DNA of 64,000 nucleotides from Caenorhabditis remanei (Eukaryota > Nematoda > Chromadorea > Rhabditida > Rhabditidae). A model generated the notes under the pieces. That model was not told where the DNA came from. It did no database searches and saw nothing but the letters and a program-made list of their open reading frames with translations. Positions 52,401 to 64,000 of this stretch are shown in pieces. A program made the position numbers and the translations under genes. Location of the stretch: positions 15,109,717 through 15,173,716 of the forward strand of contig NC_071330.1 of NCBI RefSeq assembly GCF_010183535.1. The letters are read 5' to 3'. Each line of letters starts with the position of its first letter. Position 1 is the first letter of the stretch.

Positions 52401-55400
52401 TAACCCGACGATTTTCGTGTCGAGACTCAACTGGTAACGGATTTTATCGATTTTGAGCTCATTTAAAAGGTCTCGACGTGCTGAATTCAAAAAATTAAAT
52501 TTCTTGAGTTTTGGATCAAAATCAACGAGGGTACGGTGATTTCTCAAGTGAAAATCTGTAAATTTCCGCTTCAAAACTGAAAATTGACTCAAAATGTTAT
52601 TATATTCATAGCCAGTACGCCATTACCTTTGAAATGAGCTCCATATCGCAATACTACTGATCACTTTCAAAATATCGATGTCTATGTGCCTTTAAACTCG
52701 TGATAAGACCCAAAAATCTCAAAGTTTCTAATTTTCAGTTATATATTCGGATTCAGCACGTCGAGACCTTTCAAACGAGCCCAAAATCGATCAAATCCGT
52801 CACCAATTGAGTCTCGACACGAAAACCGGCGGATTACTGTAGTTTAAAGGCGCATAAGGGCCGAAATTTTCAAATTGGTCAGAACTTGGTCAATATGGGG
52901 CTCATTTGAAAGCTCTCGGCGTGAAGAATAAGGATTTGACTACAAAATTTAGTTTCAGAGCGATTTTAGCCGATTTTTGCTCAATTTAGCTGGATTTTTA
53001 CCTTCAAATGGGGCAAATTCGACTCAATTTCGGCGACAATCATATGCAACAGTGTCAAACTTCTATCAGTTGGTGATTTCAGAATAGCCAACGAGTCCAA
53101 CGATGACAATTTGAATCCGTAGGCTCCGCCCCTTTTCCCGCTATTCATATAGTTTCCAAAAGCGAGAATAACTTCGAGTACTCCATGAAATTCTTGCGCT
53201 TCTCGCGCACATTTCGACGCCGCCGTCACATGAGTCAGCTGGGGTTCCAGAAGCGCGGCGGATTCGTCGAATTCCGACATGACACGCATCACTGTCAATT
53301 TGTGTTCGAGACGTTCGATTTCGCAGAGTGCCGCGACGAAATGATCCTCTTCCGACAGATTTTCCATCGAATTTTGAGAAATTTGAGAATTTTCCGAATT
53401 TTCTTTCGATTTTTCACGCTTTTCCGCGTAGATTTTACGTTCGTCGTCTGTCGGAAGAATTCTGGAGAGGATATCCACTTTTTCGGGTGATAGGGATTGC
53501 AAGTCGAGTTGATGCACAGCCGCCATTATCGATTTCGCATCCATTGCCACTTTGCGACGAGTGATGGCTGGAAAAATAGGATAAAAATTGAAAATTTCGA
53601 AAATTTCAGTGAAAAACTCTGAATTTTAAGCTCAAATTCGAATTCCTCTTGAAATTCTGAGTTTAGACATCTTTTTTAGAGTTTTTTACTCAAAATTTGA
53701 ATTTCCGGGGGTACTGTAGCTCGAAAAGTACGCAAACACCGAGTGAAACATCATATCTTACGACAATTCGAGTTAGAAAGCTAGAAATTGGTGGATAGGG
53801 GTAAAAATGGGCGGGGATTTTGAATTTTGGCTCAAAATTTGGCCTAGGAGTGAGGGAATCTGAGAAAATGACAAATTTTGCATCAAAATGTGAAGTTTCG
53901 CAAAATCAAAATCCCGAAGTCTCAGAAAACCATTGTCATATTCGATTTCCCCGTAAAAATCTGAGTCTAGACAACTTTTTTTGAGTCTCTCACTCAAAAT
54001 TTGAATTTCCGGGGGTACTGTAGCTCGAAAAGTACGCAAACACCGACTGAAACATCATATCTTACGACAATTCGAGTTAGGGAGCTGGAAAATTGTGGAT
54101 AGGGGTAAAAGGGGGCGGGGGAATCTGAATTTGAGCATAAAAATTTAGAAAAACAAGATTTTGAGGGTGAAAATTACAAAAAATCGTCTGAAACTCAGAT
54201 TTTGAGCTGTCGAGGTGGGTTTTGGTTTCAGCTCCAAAATTTGCATTTTTCACATAAAGTTACTCACCAACATTCTGCAACCTCTTCGCATCCATCAACG
54301 TATTCTTTCTCGCCGACGCGACCGCACCTCCCGACGTCGCACTTCCAGGACTAACCTGTCCCAAGGGTCCCGTCTCGTTCTTCGGCTCGCCGAGCCCTCC
54401 AATAGTGGGCGGAGCCATCTTAAACATCTCTTCGAGCTTCGAAAAATCGATTTTCTCAATAATTAACTCATCATTAAGCTTCTCAAACACCGTATTCTTC
54501 GCCTGCATCGGTTTCATCGCCGTCCAATTTAATTGCGGCAACTTATTCTTCGTCTGATAGATTTTTTTGATCGTTTTCACATCATTTGAGGGCGGAGCCA
54601 ACGATCCGGGCGGTGGCGGAGGAGGGGGCGGTCCACCTCCGATTGGTGGCGGTGGTGGCGGAGGGGGCGGAGCTCCGGTGGCCCCGGGGAGCGGTGGAGG
54701 GGGCGGAGGGATTGGGACGTTCGAACCGTTTGCGGCTATTAGGCCAGCGATCGGCGGTGGCGGAGGGATCGATGAAATTGGGGGCGGAGCCGGGCGGGGG
54801 TCTTTCGACGTAGAGCGACGTTGCTCTTTATGGGGACCTGGAGCCGGTGGTGGCGGTGTTGGTGGAGACTTTTGAGCTGCCGCTTGAGCTTGTTGTTGTT
54901 GCACTTGAAGACCGGCTGAAAATAAGAAAATTAATCGAAAATCGTGAAAAAACGGGAAAAAAATGGGCTTTTTCTCGGCTGAAAACGGTCAAATTTGGCT
55001 CATGGCCTAGGAAATCCAGCCGGTGGCCTAGAAATCCAAAACAAGTCCGCCATTATGCTAAAATGACCGGAAAATGAGAGAAAATTGGCTTTTTTCCGGT
55101 CAAAAACGGTCAAAAACGCCCAAAATCAGTAAATTTCAACTCGTGGCCTAGAAAACGCCACCTGGTGGCCTAGAAATCCAAAACTAGTCCCCGATTTTCA
55201 CACCATTGAATTCAGCGTGTCGAGACGCTTCGAATGACTATAATCATGACCATAATCGAAATTTTCCACTCTATGCGCCTTTAAACTACAGTAACCCAAT
55301 TGGTGACGGATTTGGTCAATTTTGGGCTCATTTAAAAGGTCACGAAAAAATTTTGGAGCTCATTTTCAAATTCCCCGTGAAATTTGGAGTCTAGACATAT

Positions 55401-58400
55401 TTTTTGGCGTTTTTCACTCGAAATTTGAATTTCAGGGGTACTGTAGCTCGGAAAGTACGCAAACACCGACTGAAACATCATATCTTACGACAATTCACGC
55501 TATGGAGCTAGAAAATTGTGAATAGGGGTAAAAGGGGGCGGGGAATCTGAATTAGACCGCAAAAATTGAGCCTGGTATTAGAAAATCTGAGAAAATGACA
55601 AATTTTTACTCAAAAAGTCAAATTTCACAAAATCAAAAGCCTGAAATCCCAGAAAACTATTGTCATATTCAAATTTTCCGTGAATTTCTGAGTCTAGACA
55701 TCATTTTTTGAGTCTCTCACTCAAAATTTGAATTTCGAGGGGTACTGTAGCTCGAAAAGTACGCAAACACCGATTGAAACATCATATCTTACGACAATTC
55801 GAGTTAAAGAGCTTAAAAATTGTGGATAGGGGTAAAAATGGGCGGGGAATTCGAATTTGATGATAAAATTGTGAAAAAAACGCGGTTTTCAATCGGAAAT
55901 TTGTGATTTTGGACCAATTTTTCTCGAATTTCTTCCAAATTTTCTCAATTTCTTACCCTGCATCTGCTTTTGCATCGCCTCCAACTCTCCAATCTTCTGT
56001 TCCAATCGTTTTCTCTCTTCTCTCGCCTGTCGATCCTTTTCATTCATCGTCTTCGTCCACGTTCCCTTCTGCTCGACGTGCTCTTTCTCCATTCGTTCTC
56101 TTTCCATCACTAAATCGAGTAGTCGACGGTCGAGTGCCGCTTTGTCGGTGATCCATTTTGCTTCGACTTCTTGCACACGTTCGTTCGCCTGAAAAATAGT
56201 AAAAATTTAGGTAAAAATAATGATTTTTGAGTGAAAAATCGCATCGAAAACTACTTCGGAATCAAATTCATCGTGAAATTCTGAGTCTAGACATCTTTTT
56301 TTGAGTCTTTCACTCAAAATTTGAATTTCGGGTGTACTGTAGCTCGAAAAGTACGCAAACACCGACTGAAACATCATATCTTACGACAACTCACGCTATG
56401 GAGCTAGAAAGTGGTGGATAGGGGTAAAAATTGATAGGGAATTCGAATTTGACGCTAAAAATTGAGCCAGGGGTAAAAAAATCAGAGAAAATGACAAATT
56501 TTGCATCAAAATGTGAACTTTCGCAAAATCAAAATCCCGAAATCCCAGAAAACCATTGTCATATTCGATTTCCCCGTGAAATTTTGAGTCTAGACATCTT
56601 TTTTTGAGTCTCTCACTCAAAATTTGAATTTCGAGAGTACTGTATCTCGAAAAGTACGCAAACACCGACTGAAACATCATATCTTACGACAATTCGAGTT
56701 AGAGAGCCAGGAAATTGTGGATAGGGGTAAAAAGGGGCGGATAATTTGAATTTGAGCCCGTTAAAATTCATCCAATTTTCACAATTTCCAACCTGGAAAA
56801 CTCGTGGTTTTTTATATAATTGAGGAAAATTAGTGCAAAATCGTAGAAAAACGAGAAAAATGGCCTTTCCTCGGCTGAAAATGACTGAAAACCGTCAATT
56901 TCAACTCATGGACTAGAAAACGCCACCTGGTGGCCTAGAAATCTAAAACTAGTCCCCGATTTTTACACCATTGAATTTCTCTCGTCGAGACGGTTTGAAT
57001 GAGTATAATCACGGCTATAATCGATGCATTTTGAAATTTGACCACCCTATGCGCCTTTAAACTACAGTAACCCGACGATTTTCGTGTCGAGACTCAATAG
57101 GTAACAGATTTCGTCGATTTTGGGCTCATTTGAAAGGTCTCGACGTGCTGAATTCAAAAAACTAAATTTCTTGAGTTTTTGATCAAAAATAATGAGGGTA
57201 CGGTGATTTCTCAAGTGAAAATCTGTAAATTTCCGCTTCAAAACTGAAAATTGACTCAAAATTTTATTATATTCATAGCCAGTACGCCATTACCTTTGAA
57301 ATGAGCTCCATATCGCAATACTACTGATCACTTTCAAAATTTCGATGTCTATGCGCGTTTAAACTCGTGTCAAGACCCAAAAATCTCAAAACGTCGAATT
57401 TTCAGTTATATATTTGAATTCTCCTCGTCAAGACGCTTCGAATGACTACAATCATGACTATAATCGATGCATTTTAAAATTTGACCACCCTATGCGCCTT
57501 TAAACTACAGTAACCCGGCGATTTTCGTGTCGGGACTCAATTGGTAACGGATTTCGTCGATTTTGGGCTCATTTGAAAGGTCTCGACGTGCTGAATTCCA
57601 AAAACTAAATAGATTAAGGTTTCGAATAAAAATAACGAGGTTACGGTGACTTCTCAAGTGAAAATCTGTAAATTTCCGCTTCAAAACTGAAAATTGACTC
57701 AAAATTTTATTATATTCATAGCCAGTACGCCATTACCTTTGAAATGAGCTCCATATCGCAATACTACTGATCACTTTCAAAATTTCGATGTCTATGCGCC
57801 TTTAAACTCGTGTCAAGACCCAAAAATCTCAAACGTCAAATTTTCAGTTATATATTCAAATTCTCCTCGTCGAGACGCTTCGAATGAGTATAATCATGAC
57901 TATAATCGATGCATTTTGAAATTTGACCACCCTATGCGCCTTTAAACTACAGTAACCCGACGATTTTCGTGTCGGGACTCAATTGGTTACGGATTTCGTC
58001 GATTTTGGGCTCATTTGAAAGGTCTCGACGTGCTGAATTCAAAAAATTAAATTTCTTGAGGTTTCGAATAAAAATAACGAGGGTACGGTGATTTCTCAAG
58101 TGAAAATCTGTAAATTTCCGCTTCAAAACGCCTTTAAACTCGTGTCAAGACCCAAAAATCTCAAATTTTCGGATTTTCAATTATATATTCGAATTCAGCT
58201 CGTCGAGACGCATCGAATGACTATAATCATGACTAGATTCGGTGCCAGTTGAGTCTCGACACGAAAATCGCTGGGTTACTGTAGTTTAAAGGCGCATAGG
58301 GGTCGAAATTTTCAAATTGGTCAGAAATTGGTCAATATGGGGCTCATTTGAAAGCTCTCGGCGTGGGGAATAAGGATTCGACCAAAAAATTAAGTTTCAG

Positions 58401-61400
58401 AGCGATTTTAGCCGATTTTAGGTCAATTTAGTTGATCAAACCTGTGACAATCTCATTTTCAACGTCTCCTTCTCGTCAATCAACTCAGTCTTCTGATTCG
58501 AATCCTCCAAAAGTTGTGCGACGTCAATCGCCGAATTCTGATACGAAATCATTCGTTCTTGTAGTTCATCAGATTCACATTCCGACATTTGTTCAATATA
58601 TTTATCCAATCCGAGTAGTGTCATTTCATACTGTAGATGGACGCGGAAATTCAAATCGTCGACGTTATTGACGAAATAATCAAAGAATTGGACGGCCGAT
58701 GAGAGGAATTCCACGTGGAATTCAGGTGGATTCCGAACGAATTGAATTAGTGTTGAGAAGCGACGAGGCTCACGAAAATCCTTTTCGAAACGGTCAAATG
58801 CGTCTGACACGATCTCTTGACCACCTTGGACCATACAAATCGATGAGAGCATTTGGATTACCAACGTTTTTGTTCTGAAAATCGGGAAATTTCAGGTTTT
58901 TAAACCAAAAATTATGTGAAAACTGAAATTTTAGACTGAAAATCGGGATTTTTGAGTGGTAAATTGTAGAAATTCCAGGTTTTTAGACTAAAAATTCAAT
59001 TCTTAAGCTAAAAATCGGGATTTTTTGTTCTGAAAATTTGAGATTTTTGAGTGGAAAAATGTAGAAATTCCAGGGTTTTCAGCCGAGAAATGGGGGTTTT
59101 TGAGTAAAAAATTGCATTTTTTTTAGTGGAAAATTGAGTTATTGGGAGGAAATCGGTGAAATTCCAGGTTTTTGAACCAAAAATTGATATGAAAACTGAA
59201 ATTTTAGACTGAAAATCGCATTTTTGAGTGGAAAAATGTAGAAATTCCAGGTTTTTTAGTCTAAAAATTCAATTTTTAAGCTAAAAATCGGGATTTTTGA
59301 GTGAAAAACTGGTGAAATTCCAGGTTTTTAGTCTAAAAATTCGATTTTTAATCTAAAAATAGGCGTTTTCGTTCTGAAAATTTGAAAAAAATTGCATATT
59401 GTGAGTGGAAAATTAAGATTTGGAGAGGAAATTGGTGAAAATCCAGGTTTTTAGACAAAAAATAATGAAAATTTTCAAAATTTGGAGCTCAAATTCGAAT
59501 TCCTCGTGAAATTCGGAGTCTAGAAGTATTTTTTTGAGTTTTTCACTCAAAATTTGAATTTCCGGGGTACTGTAGCTCAAAAAGTACGCAAACACCGACT
59601 GAAACATCATATCTTACGACAGTTCGAGTTAGAGAGCTAGAAAACGGTGAATAGTGGTAAAAAGGGGCGGGGAATCTGAATTTGAGCTCAAAATCGAGCC
59701 TGGAGATGGGAAAACGCTAAAAATAGCAATTTCAGTGGAAAATGATAATTTTCTCATGTTAAAATTCTAAAAATCCCAGAAAACCATTGTCATATTCAGA
59801 TTCCCCGTGAAATTCTGAGTTTAGATATCATTTTTTGAGTATTTCACTCAAAATTTGAATTTCGAGGGGTACTGTAGCTCGAAAAGTACGCAAACACCGA
59901 GTGAAACATCATATTTTACGACAATTCGAGTTAGAAAGCTGGAAAATTGTGAAAAAATCCATTTTTCATCCAAAGACTCAATTGTTGAGCTAAAAATCGG
60001 GTTTTTTCAAGATTCCAATTTACAATTTTCAAGCAAAAACTCAAATTTTCAAGTGAAAAATTGAATTTTCATCTTGCGAAACCTGGAATTTCTCTAATTT
60101 TTTCAATTTTCCGCCCACTCACCTCAAATTCTGATGTAATATACTCCGGACGATACAGTATATCGCTTCGACATCGGCGAAAACTTGTTGAAATCCTTGT
60201 TTATTATTCATTATCGCCCGAAGGCACATCATACAGATATGAATGTCATCCTCCGCTTCTCCCGTACTTTTCGCCACTTTTCCCTTCGAAATTGTCAGTG
60301 GACCTGGAAAATTCGCATGTTTTTCATGTCGAGATCAAAAAAATCCGAAAAAATGAGCAAAATTTGTTTTTTCTAGCTAAAAACGGTTCAAATCCGTCAA
60401 ATTTGGTCCATGGCCTAGGAAACCCGCCCCGGTGACCTAGGAAATCCAAAACTAGTCCGCCATTTGGCTAAAATGACCAAAAAATGAGAAAAAAAATGAC
60501 TTTTATCCTGTCAAAAACCGTCAAAGACGCACAAAATCCGTTAACTTCCACTCATGGCCTAGAAAACCATGTGGTGGCCTAGAAATTCAAAACTAGTCCG
60601 CCATTCGGCTAAAATGAACAAAAAATGAGAGAAAATTGACTTTTATCCGGTCAAAAACCGTCAAAAACGCCGGAAACCCCTCAATTAAAACCCGTGGCCT
60701 AGAAAACTCAACTTCGTGGCCTAGAAATCCAAAACTAGTCCCCGATTTTCTCGCCAATGAATTCAGCTCGTCGAGACGCTTCGAATGAGTATAATCATGA
60801 CTATAATCGATGCATTTTGAAATTTGGCCACCCTATGCGCCTTTAAACTACAGTAACCCGCCGGTTTTCGTGTCGGGACTCAAATGATGACGGATTTCGT
60901 CGATTTTGGTCTCATTTGAAAGGTCTCGACGTGCTGAATTCAAAAAACTAAATTTTTAGGGGTTTCGAATAAAAATAGCGGGGGTACGGTGATTTCTCAA
61001 GTGAAAATCTGAAATTTTCCATCAAATTCGAAAACTCCGTCTGTTAATTAGTCTATACACCAATTTTCAGCTTAAAATCTCTCAATGTCGTAAAATCTGG
61101 CGATCGGTGTATGCAGACTTGGTGTCTGCACACATTCGGCGCTACCGTAACCCTAAAATTTGAATTTTGAGTGAATTTTGACTTTAAAAACTCAAAAAAC
61201 GAAGGTATAGGGGTATTTTGAGGCGCTGAATTCGAATTTGAGCTTTAAAATCCAAAAATATGCACCTTTCTTCAACAAATTCGCGGTGGCATCTGCTGAA
61301 ATATTGCTGAAAATCGACGAGTTCGCCGTGGCGTCTGACGACGAATTGTGTGACGGCGATTCGTGGAATGTGGAGCTGTTGTTGGCGCCGCCGTTCGATG

Positions 61401-62568
61401 ACATCGTCGTGTTATTCGGTGTCTGATGATGATGAAGAATCGGAAATCCAGAAGACGTCGATGGGACGGACGGTGCACAGTCGGCGAGCAGTGTTCGCAT
61501 GTAGTCGACCAGTTTTCGGAGTCCCAGATTCGGCGTGTTGAGGAATTCGAAGACCCAGCTGGAAATTATTTCACATTTTGAGAAAAAAAAAAGTTTTTTA
61601 AATTAATTTTTTTCCAAAATTTAGAGGTCATTTTCAAATTCCCCGTGAAATTCTGAGTCTAGACATCTTTTTCTGCGTCTCTCACTCAAAATTTGAATTT
61701 CCGGGGTACTGTAGCTCGAAAAGTACGCAAACACCGATTGAAACATCATATCTAATGACAATTCGAGTTAGAGAGCTTAAAAATTGTGGATAGGGGTAAA
61801 AAGGGGTGGGGAATCTGAATTTGAGCTCAAAAACTAGCCTGTGGTTGGGAAAACGCAAAAAATAGCAATTTTAGTGGAAAATGAGAATTTTCTCATGTCA
61901 AATTTCTAAAAAACCCAGAAAACCATTGTCATATCCGAATTCCCCGTGAAATTCTGAGTCTAGACATCTTTTTTTGAGTCTCTCACTCAAAATTTGAATT
62001 TCGAGGGGTACTGTAGCTCGAAAAGTACGCAAACACCGACTGAAACATTATATCTTACGACAATTCGAGCAAAAGAGCTGGAAAATTGTGGATAGGGGTA
62101 AAAATGGGTGGGGAATTCGAATTTGAGCTCAAAATTACAGGAAAATGAGATTTTGGGGGTGAAAATCATGAAAAACGGTCTAAAAGTCAGATTTCTAGGT
62201 TTAGAGTAGGGTTTTGGTGGGATTTAGCCGATTTTAACCAATTACAACCGATCTCAGGCGATTTTCAGCCAATTTTAGCCAATTTTCAGCCGATTTCATC
62301 CCTCCCAACTCACTCAACACTATTCGTCCTCAAACTAATCTCAATATGTCTGAGAACACTCGTCGACGTCTCATCCGTCTGAATTTCTTTGTTTTTCAGC
62401 GCTTTTTTCAGCATTTTTTTGTCCAAAAAATACGAAAGTTTTTCGAGATATTTGGCGGGCGGGTGTGACTTGTTTCGCCACTTGTTGATCTACAATTAAT
62501 TTCCATTTCTTGTCATTATCGTAACCGCGGAGAATACGCAGCTTATCCACCGGTAGATCCATGTGTTT
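49432..62568 (-). CDS. frl-1: FRL/FMNL-type formin, 3' part (about 1,095 codons, 5' end outside window)
   Basis: Ten minus-strand exons are supported: 62314-62568, 61266-61558, 60123-60303, 58442-58874, 55957-56188, 54268-54915, 53002-53567, 51656-52012, 50592-50778 and 49432-49568. Junction phases agree throughout. Order: GBD/FH3 (MDLPVDKLRILRGYDNDKKW, SLRTNSVDWVFEFLNT, DDIHICMMCLRAIMNN, TKTLVIQMLSSICMVQGGQE), a charged coiled coil (ERERMEKEHVEQKG), an FH1 with several Pro8-9 runs, an FH2 from LPQLNWTAMKPMQAKNTVFE through FHGVLEVILAFGNYMNSGKR to the 51656 exon, a basic linker, and a DAD-like tail (MDHGDFEKLMNG). It is an actin nucleator/elongator regulated by Rho-family GTPases. One problem: exon 62314-62568 needs a 1-nt shift near 62480 to join its two halves. 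Confidence 0.9.
49755..50545. repeat. Repeats in the last formin intron
   Basis: A palindrome arm (49755-49900), then a unit of the formin-intron family with ATGCGCCTTTAAACTACAGT, AAAGGTCTCGACGTGCTG, GCCAGCACGCCATTAGCTTT and ATATCGCAATACTACTGATC. The family recurs at 52290-52980, 55200-55350, 56980-58430 and 60760-61010. Confidence 0.7.
50810..51540 (+). repeat. Three tRNA-like elements in a formin intron
   Basis: 50945-51020, 51125-51200 and 51455-51530, all plus sense and so antisense to the formin. The first and third start GTGGTGGCCGAGTGGTTAAG. The third has GGGGGTTCGACTCCCCG, a fully paired T arm, and TTTTTTGTTTTTT after it. Confidence 0.75.
52080..52985. repeat. Formin-intron repeat unit
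   Basis: Begins with two GGCCTAGAAAACGCCA(C/A)CTG(G/A)TGG direct repeats, then the same unit as 49855-50530, followed by an inverted partial unit (52745-52960). Confidence 0.7.
53620..54235 (+). repeat. 303-bp dimer repeat, pair 1
   Basis: The core GTACTGTAGCTCGAAAAGTA at 53711 and 54015 (spacing 304) is followed by CGCAAACACCGA(G/C)TGAAACATC, ATATCTTACGACAATTCGAG and GGATAGGGGTAAAA. Pairs with the same spacing occur at 55438/55742, 56334/56637, 59567/59869 and 61706/62008, all in the same orientation. Confidence 0.85.
54990..55870 (+). repeat. Formin-intron repeats including 303-bp dimer pair 2
   Basis: 54990-55200 carries GGCCTAG-AA direct repeats, 55200-55350 a truncated palindrome unit, and 55360-55860 dimer pair 2 (cores at 55438 and 55742). 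Confidence 0.75.
56250..56760 (+). repeat. 303-bp dimer repeat, pair 3
   Basis: Cores at 56334 and 56637 (spacing 303). Landmarks are as in pair 1, each copy preceded by CGTGAAATT(C/T)TGAGTCTAGACAT and TCACTCAAAATTTGAATTTC. Confidence 0.85.
56865..58435. repeat. Tandem array of ~443-bp units in a formin intron
   Basis: Three direct units near 56980, 57423 and 57866 (GCGCCTTTAA at 57051, 57494 and 57936). The third is truncated and followed by an inverted partial unit (58150-58430). The open frames of ~65 codons repeated here (MSQFSVLKRKFTDFHL) are repeat sequence, also found at 52395-52592. Confidence 0.85.
58880..60110 (+). repeat. AT-rich intron with 303-bp dimer pair 4
   Basis: 58880-59460 contains degenerate GAAATTCCAGGTTTTTAG(A/T)CTAAAAAT direct repeats of ~100-140 bp. 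59480-59950 is dimer pair 4 (cores at 59567 and 59869). Confidence 0.75.
60380..61200. repeat. Formin-intron repeats
   Basis: Three GTGGCCTAGAAA(A/T)CC-type units at 60405-60740 with ~125-bp period, then a palindrome-type unit (60755-61010). 61060-61145 is a small inverted piece (GGTGTATGCAGACTTGGTGTC). Confidence 0.65.
61600..62290 (+). repeat. 303-bp dimer repeat, pair 5
   Basis: Cores at 61706 and 62008 (spacing 302). 62215-62300 is a run of GATTT(T/C)AGCC(A/G)ATTTTAG short repeats. Confidence 0.8.
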
Positions 62569-63600
62569 CTGGAAAAAAATATGGAAAAATTAGTGAAAAA
62601 TCGCTTTTTTTTTATAAAAATAGACCAAAAATCGTCAAAAATCCAATTTTCGTATGAAAAAATGACGATTTTCAGTAATTTCTCATAATTTTGAACATAA
62701 TTCGAACCCAAATTGCGGGAATTTAGGACTCTATTAGAAAACTTCAAAAAATACAATTTTTAAGGTTTTTATATTGAAAAAGTGACGAAAAATCAAGTTT
62801 TTTCGTTAAAAAAGCGTGAAAAATCGTGTTTTGATAAGAAAAATTTATGAAAATCCAATTTTTGGACTGAAAAACCAAGAAATTAGTATAATAATTCAGT
62901 TTTTAACGTTTTGATACCGAAAAATCGTCGAAAATCACTTTTTGAAAAAAAAAATGACGAAAAATCATAATTTTGATATGAAAATCTGTCAAAATTACGA
63001 TTTTCGTCACTTTTTCATTTAAAAAGTGTGATTTTTAACGATTCTTGGGATTTTTAAACCAGAAAATGCAATTTTTAACCCTTTTTTGATATAAAAACGT
63101 TAAAAATTATATCTATTTTTGGTTTTTTAACAAATTTTCAAGCTATTTACAATCGATTTTTCAGTTTTTGAAGTAAAAAGTGATAAAAAATCGTAATTTT
63201 GTCAGTTTTTTTCATAAAAACTCCTGAAATTCCTGAAATTAACATAAATTTCAGGAATTTTTAAAGAAAAAACTGTCAAAATTATGTTTTTTAATCACTT
63301 TTTACTTCAAAAACTTTGATTTTCGACGATTTTTCAGAAAACCCAATTTCACGCGTCGACGGCGCGCCAGACTCCAATTACGATTTTCGACGCTTGTTTC
63401 CGTAGAAAACACGATTTTCCACACTTTTTCGGTATAAAAAAACAATAAAAATTGAATTTTTTTAAATGAAAAAGTGATTTTTAAGTCAAAAATTGCAATT
63501 TTTGAGTTTAAAAATCTAATTTTCACAGAAAAAACGGTATTTTGATGACAAAACGGCTCTAAAATCTATGAAAATCATGTGTTTTTCAACAAAAACCTGT
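62569..63600. other. AT-rich formin intron, no exon seen
   Basis: Very AT-rich DNA made of degenerate AAAAATC(G/A)(T/A)CGAAAAATC-like phrases. 63190-63310 is a hairpin-like stretch (CCTGAAATTAACATAAATTTCAGG and mirrored AAAAAGTGAT). 63350-63377 has CACGCGTCGACGGCGCGCCAGACTCC-like sequence related to the repeats at both window ends. It probably belongs to a long intron or the 5' region of the formin. Confidence 0.5.
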
Positions 63601-63626
63601 CGAAAATGGTCAAAAATAGCGATTTT

Positions 63627-64000
63627 CGAAAACGCGTCAAAGGCGCGCCAGTATTTGGGAAAATGCTCAAAAAGCGCCGTTTTTGACGGGATTTTTCACG
63701 AAAAACGTAATTTCCACGAAATTAAGCTGAAAATCATGTGAAATTTGCGTATTTCCAACTGAAAAAGCACCAAAAATAATCCAAATTAACCATTTTTCGA
63801 AAACGCGTCAAAGGCGCGCCAGTATTTGGGAAAATGCTCAAAAAGCACCGTTTTTGACGGGATTTTTCACGAAAAACGTAATTTTCACGAGATTAAGCTG
63901 AAAATCATGTGAAATTTGCGTATTTCCAACTGAAAAAGCACCAAAAATAATCCAAATTAACCATTTTTCGAAAACGCGTCAAAGGCGCGCCAGTATTTGG
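63627..64000. repeat. 171-bp tandem repeat at right edge
   Basis: Units begin CGAAAACGCGTCAAAGGCGC at 63627, 63798 and 63969, exactly 171 bp apart. Units 1 and 2 differ at only a few positions. The array runs off the window. Confidence 0.9.

Noticed and set aside
54567..54875. Plus-strand glycine-rich open frame
   Set aside because: It is the antisense of the formin FH1 proline runs; the Pro codons read as Gly on the other strand.
52395..57702. Recurring ~65-codon minus-strand frame beginning MSQFSVLKRKF
   Set aside because: Occurs only within copies of the formin-intron repeat, diverges without respect to codon position and has no splice context.

Overview
The window is nematode nuclear DNA, almost certainly from a Caenorhabditis species. 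Introns carry consensus gtragt donors and TTTTCAG acceptors, genes are compact, the sequence is AT-rich, and the gene families are typical of the genus: ONECUT homeobox, str/srj-type chemoreceptor, membrane-anchored papain-like proteases and an FMNL/FRL formin. I cannot fix the species. I joined exons by hand from splice consensus and reading phase; there is no transcript evidence.

Layout. 1-2.2 kb: degenerate ~58-bp repeats and a weakly supported small membrane protein gene. 2.9-15.2 kb: two ONECUT (CUT + homeodomain) genes in direct tandem (3766-7708 and 12081-14307). Each has a copy of the same GC-rich upstream block and of a 3' flanking motif, and a small secreted Cys-rich protein gene (9479-10400) lies between them. 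15.2-17 kb: a ~20-bp tandem array, an inverted fragment of the first ONECUT gene, and ACTTCCG heptamer arrays. 17.1-19.1 kb: a four-TM protein gene with a suspect splice acceptor. 20.2-21.3 kb: a small single-TM protein. 22.7-37.6 kb: two papain-family proteases with identical intron phases (22735-26821 and 33309-37645), with an antisense chemoreceptor gene (27934-31809) between them. 40.5-42.0 kb: a small secreted protein. 42.7-48.6 kb: three copies of one promoter/first-exon/tRNA-like-repeat module, with a damaged receptor-like gene and orphan terminal exons. 49.4-62.6 kb: the minus-strand FRL/FMNL formin, whose 5' end lies outside the window. 62.6-64 kb: intron-like AT-rich DNA running into a 171-bp tandem repeat.

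Much of the non-coding DNA is one dispersed family of long palindromes. Arms carry TTTCGAAAATCTG and CGAAGCGTC; centres carry CTACAGTAACCC. Other repeat families are layered on this: tRNA-like elements with A box, B box and T-run; ACTTCCG arrays; a hairpin cassette; ~303-bp dimers; and a TA-flanked MITE. The most interesting signals are the duplicated regulatory blocks in front of duplicated genes, the tRNA-like arrays with intact Pol III signals, the module triplication at 42.7-48.6 kb, and visible decay or remodelling of several genes.
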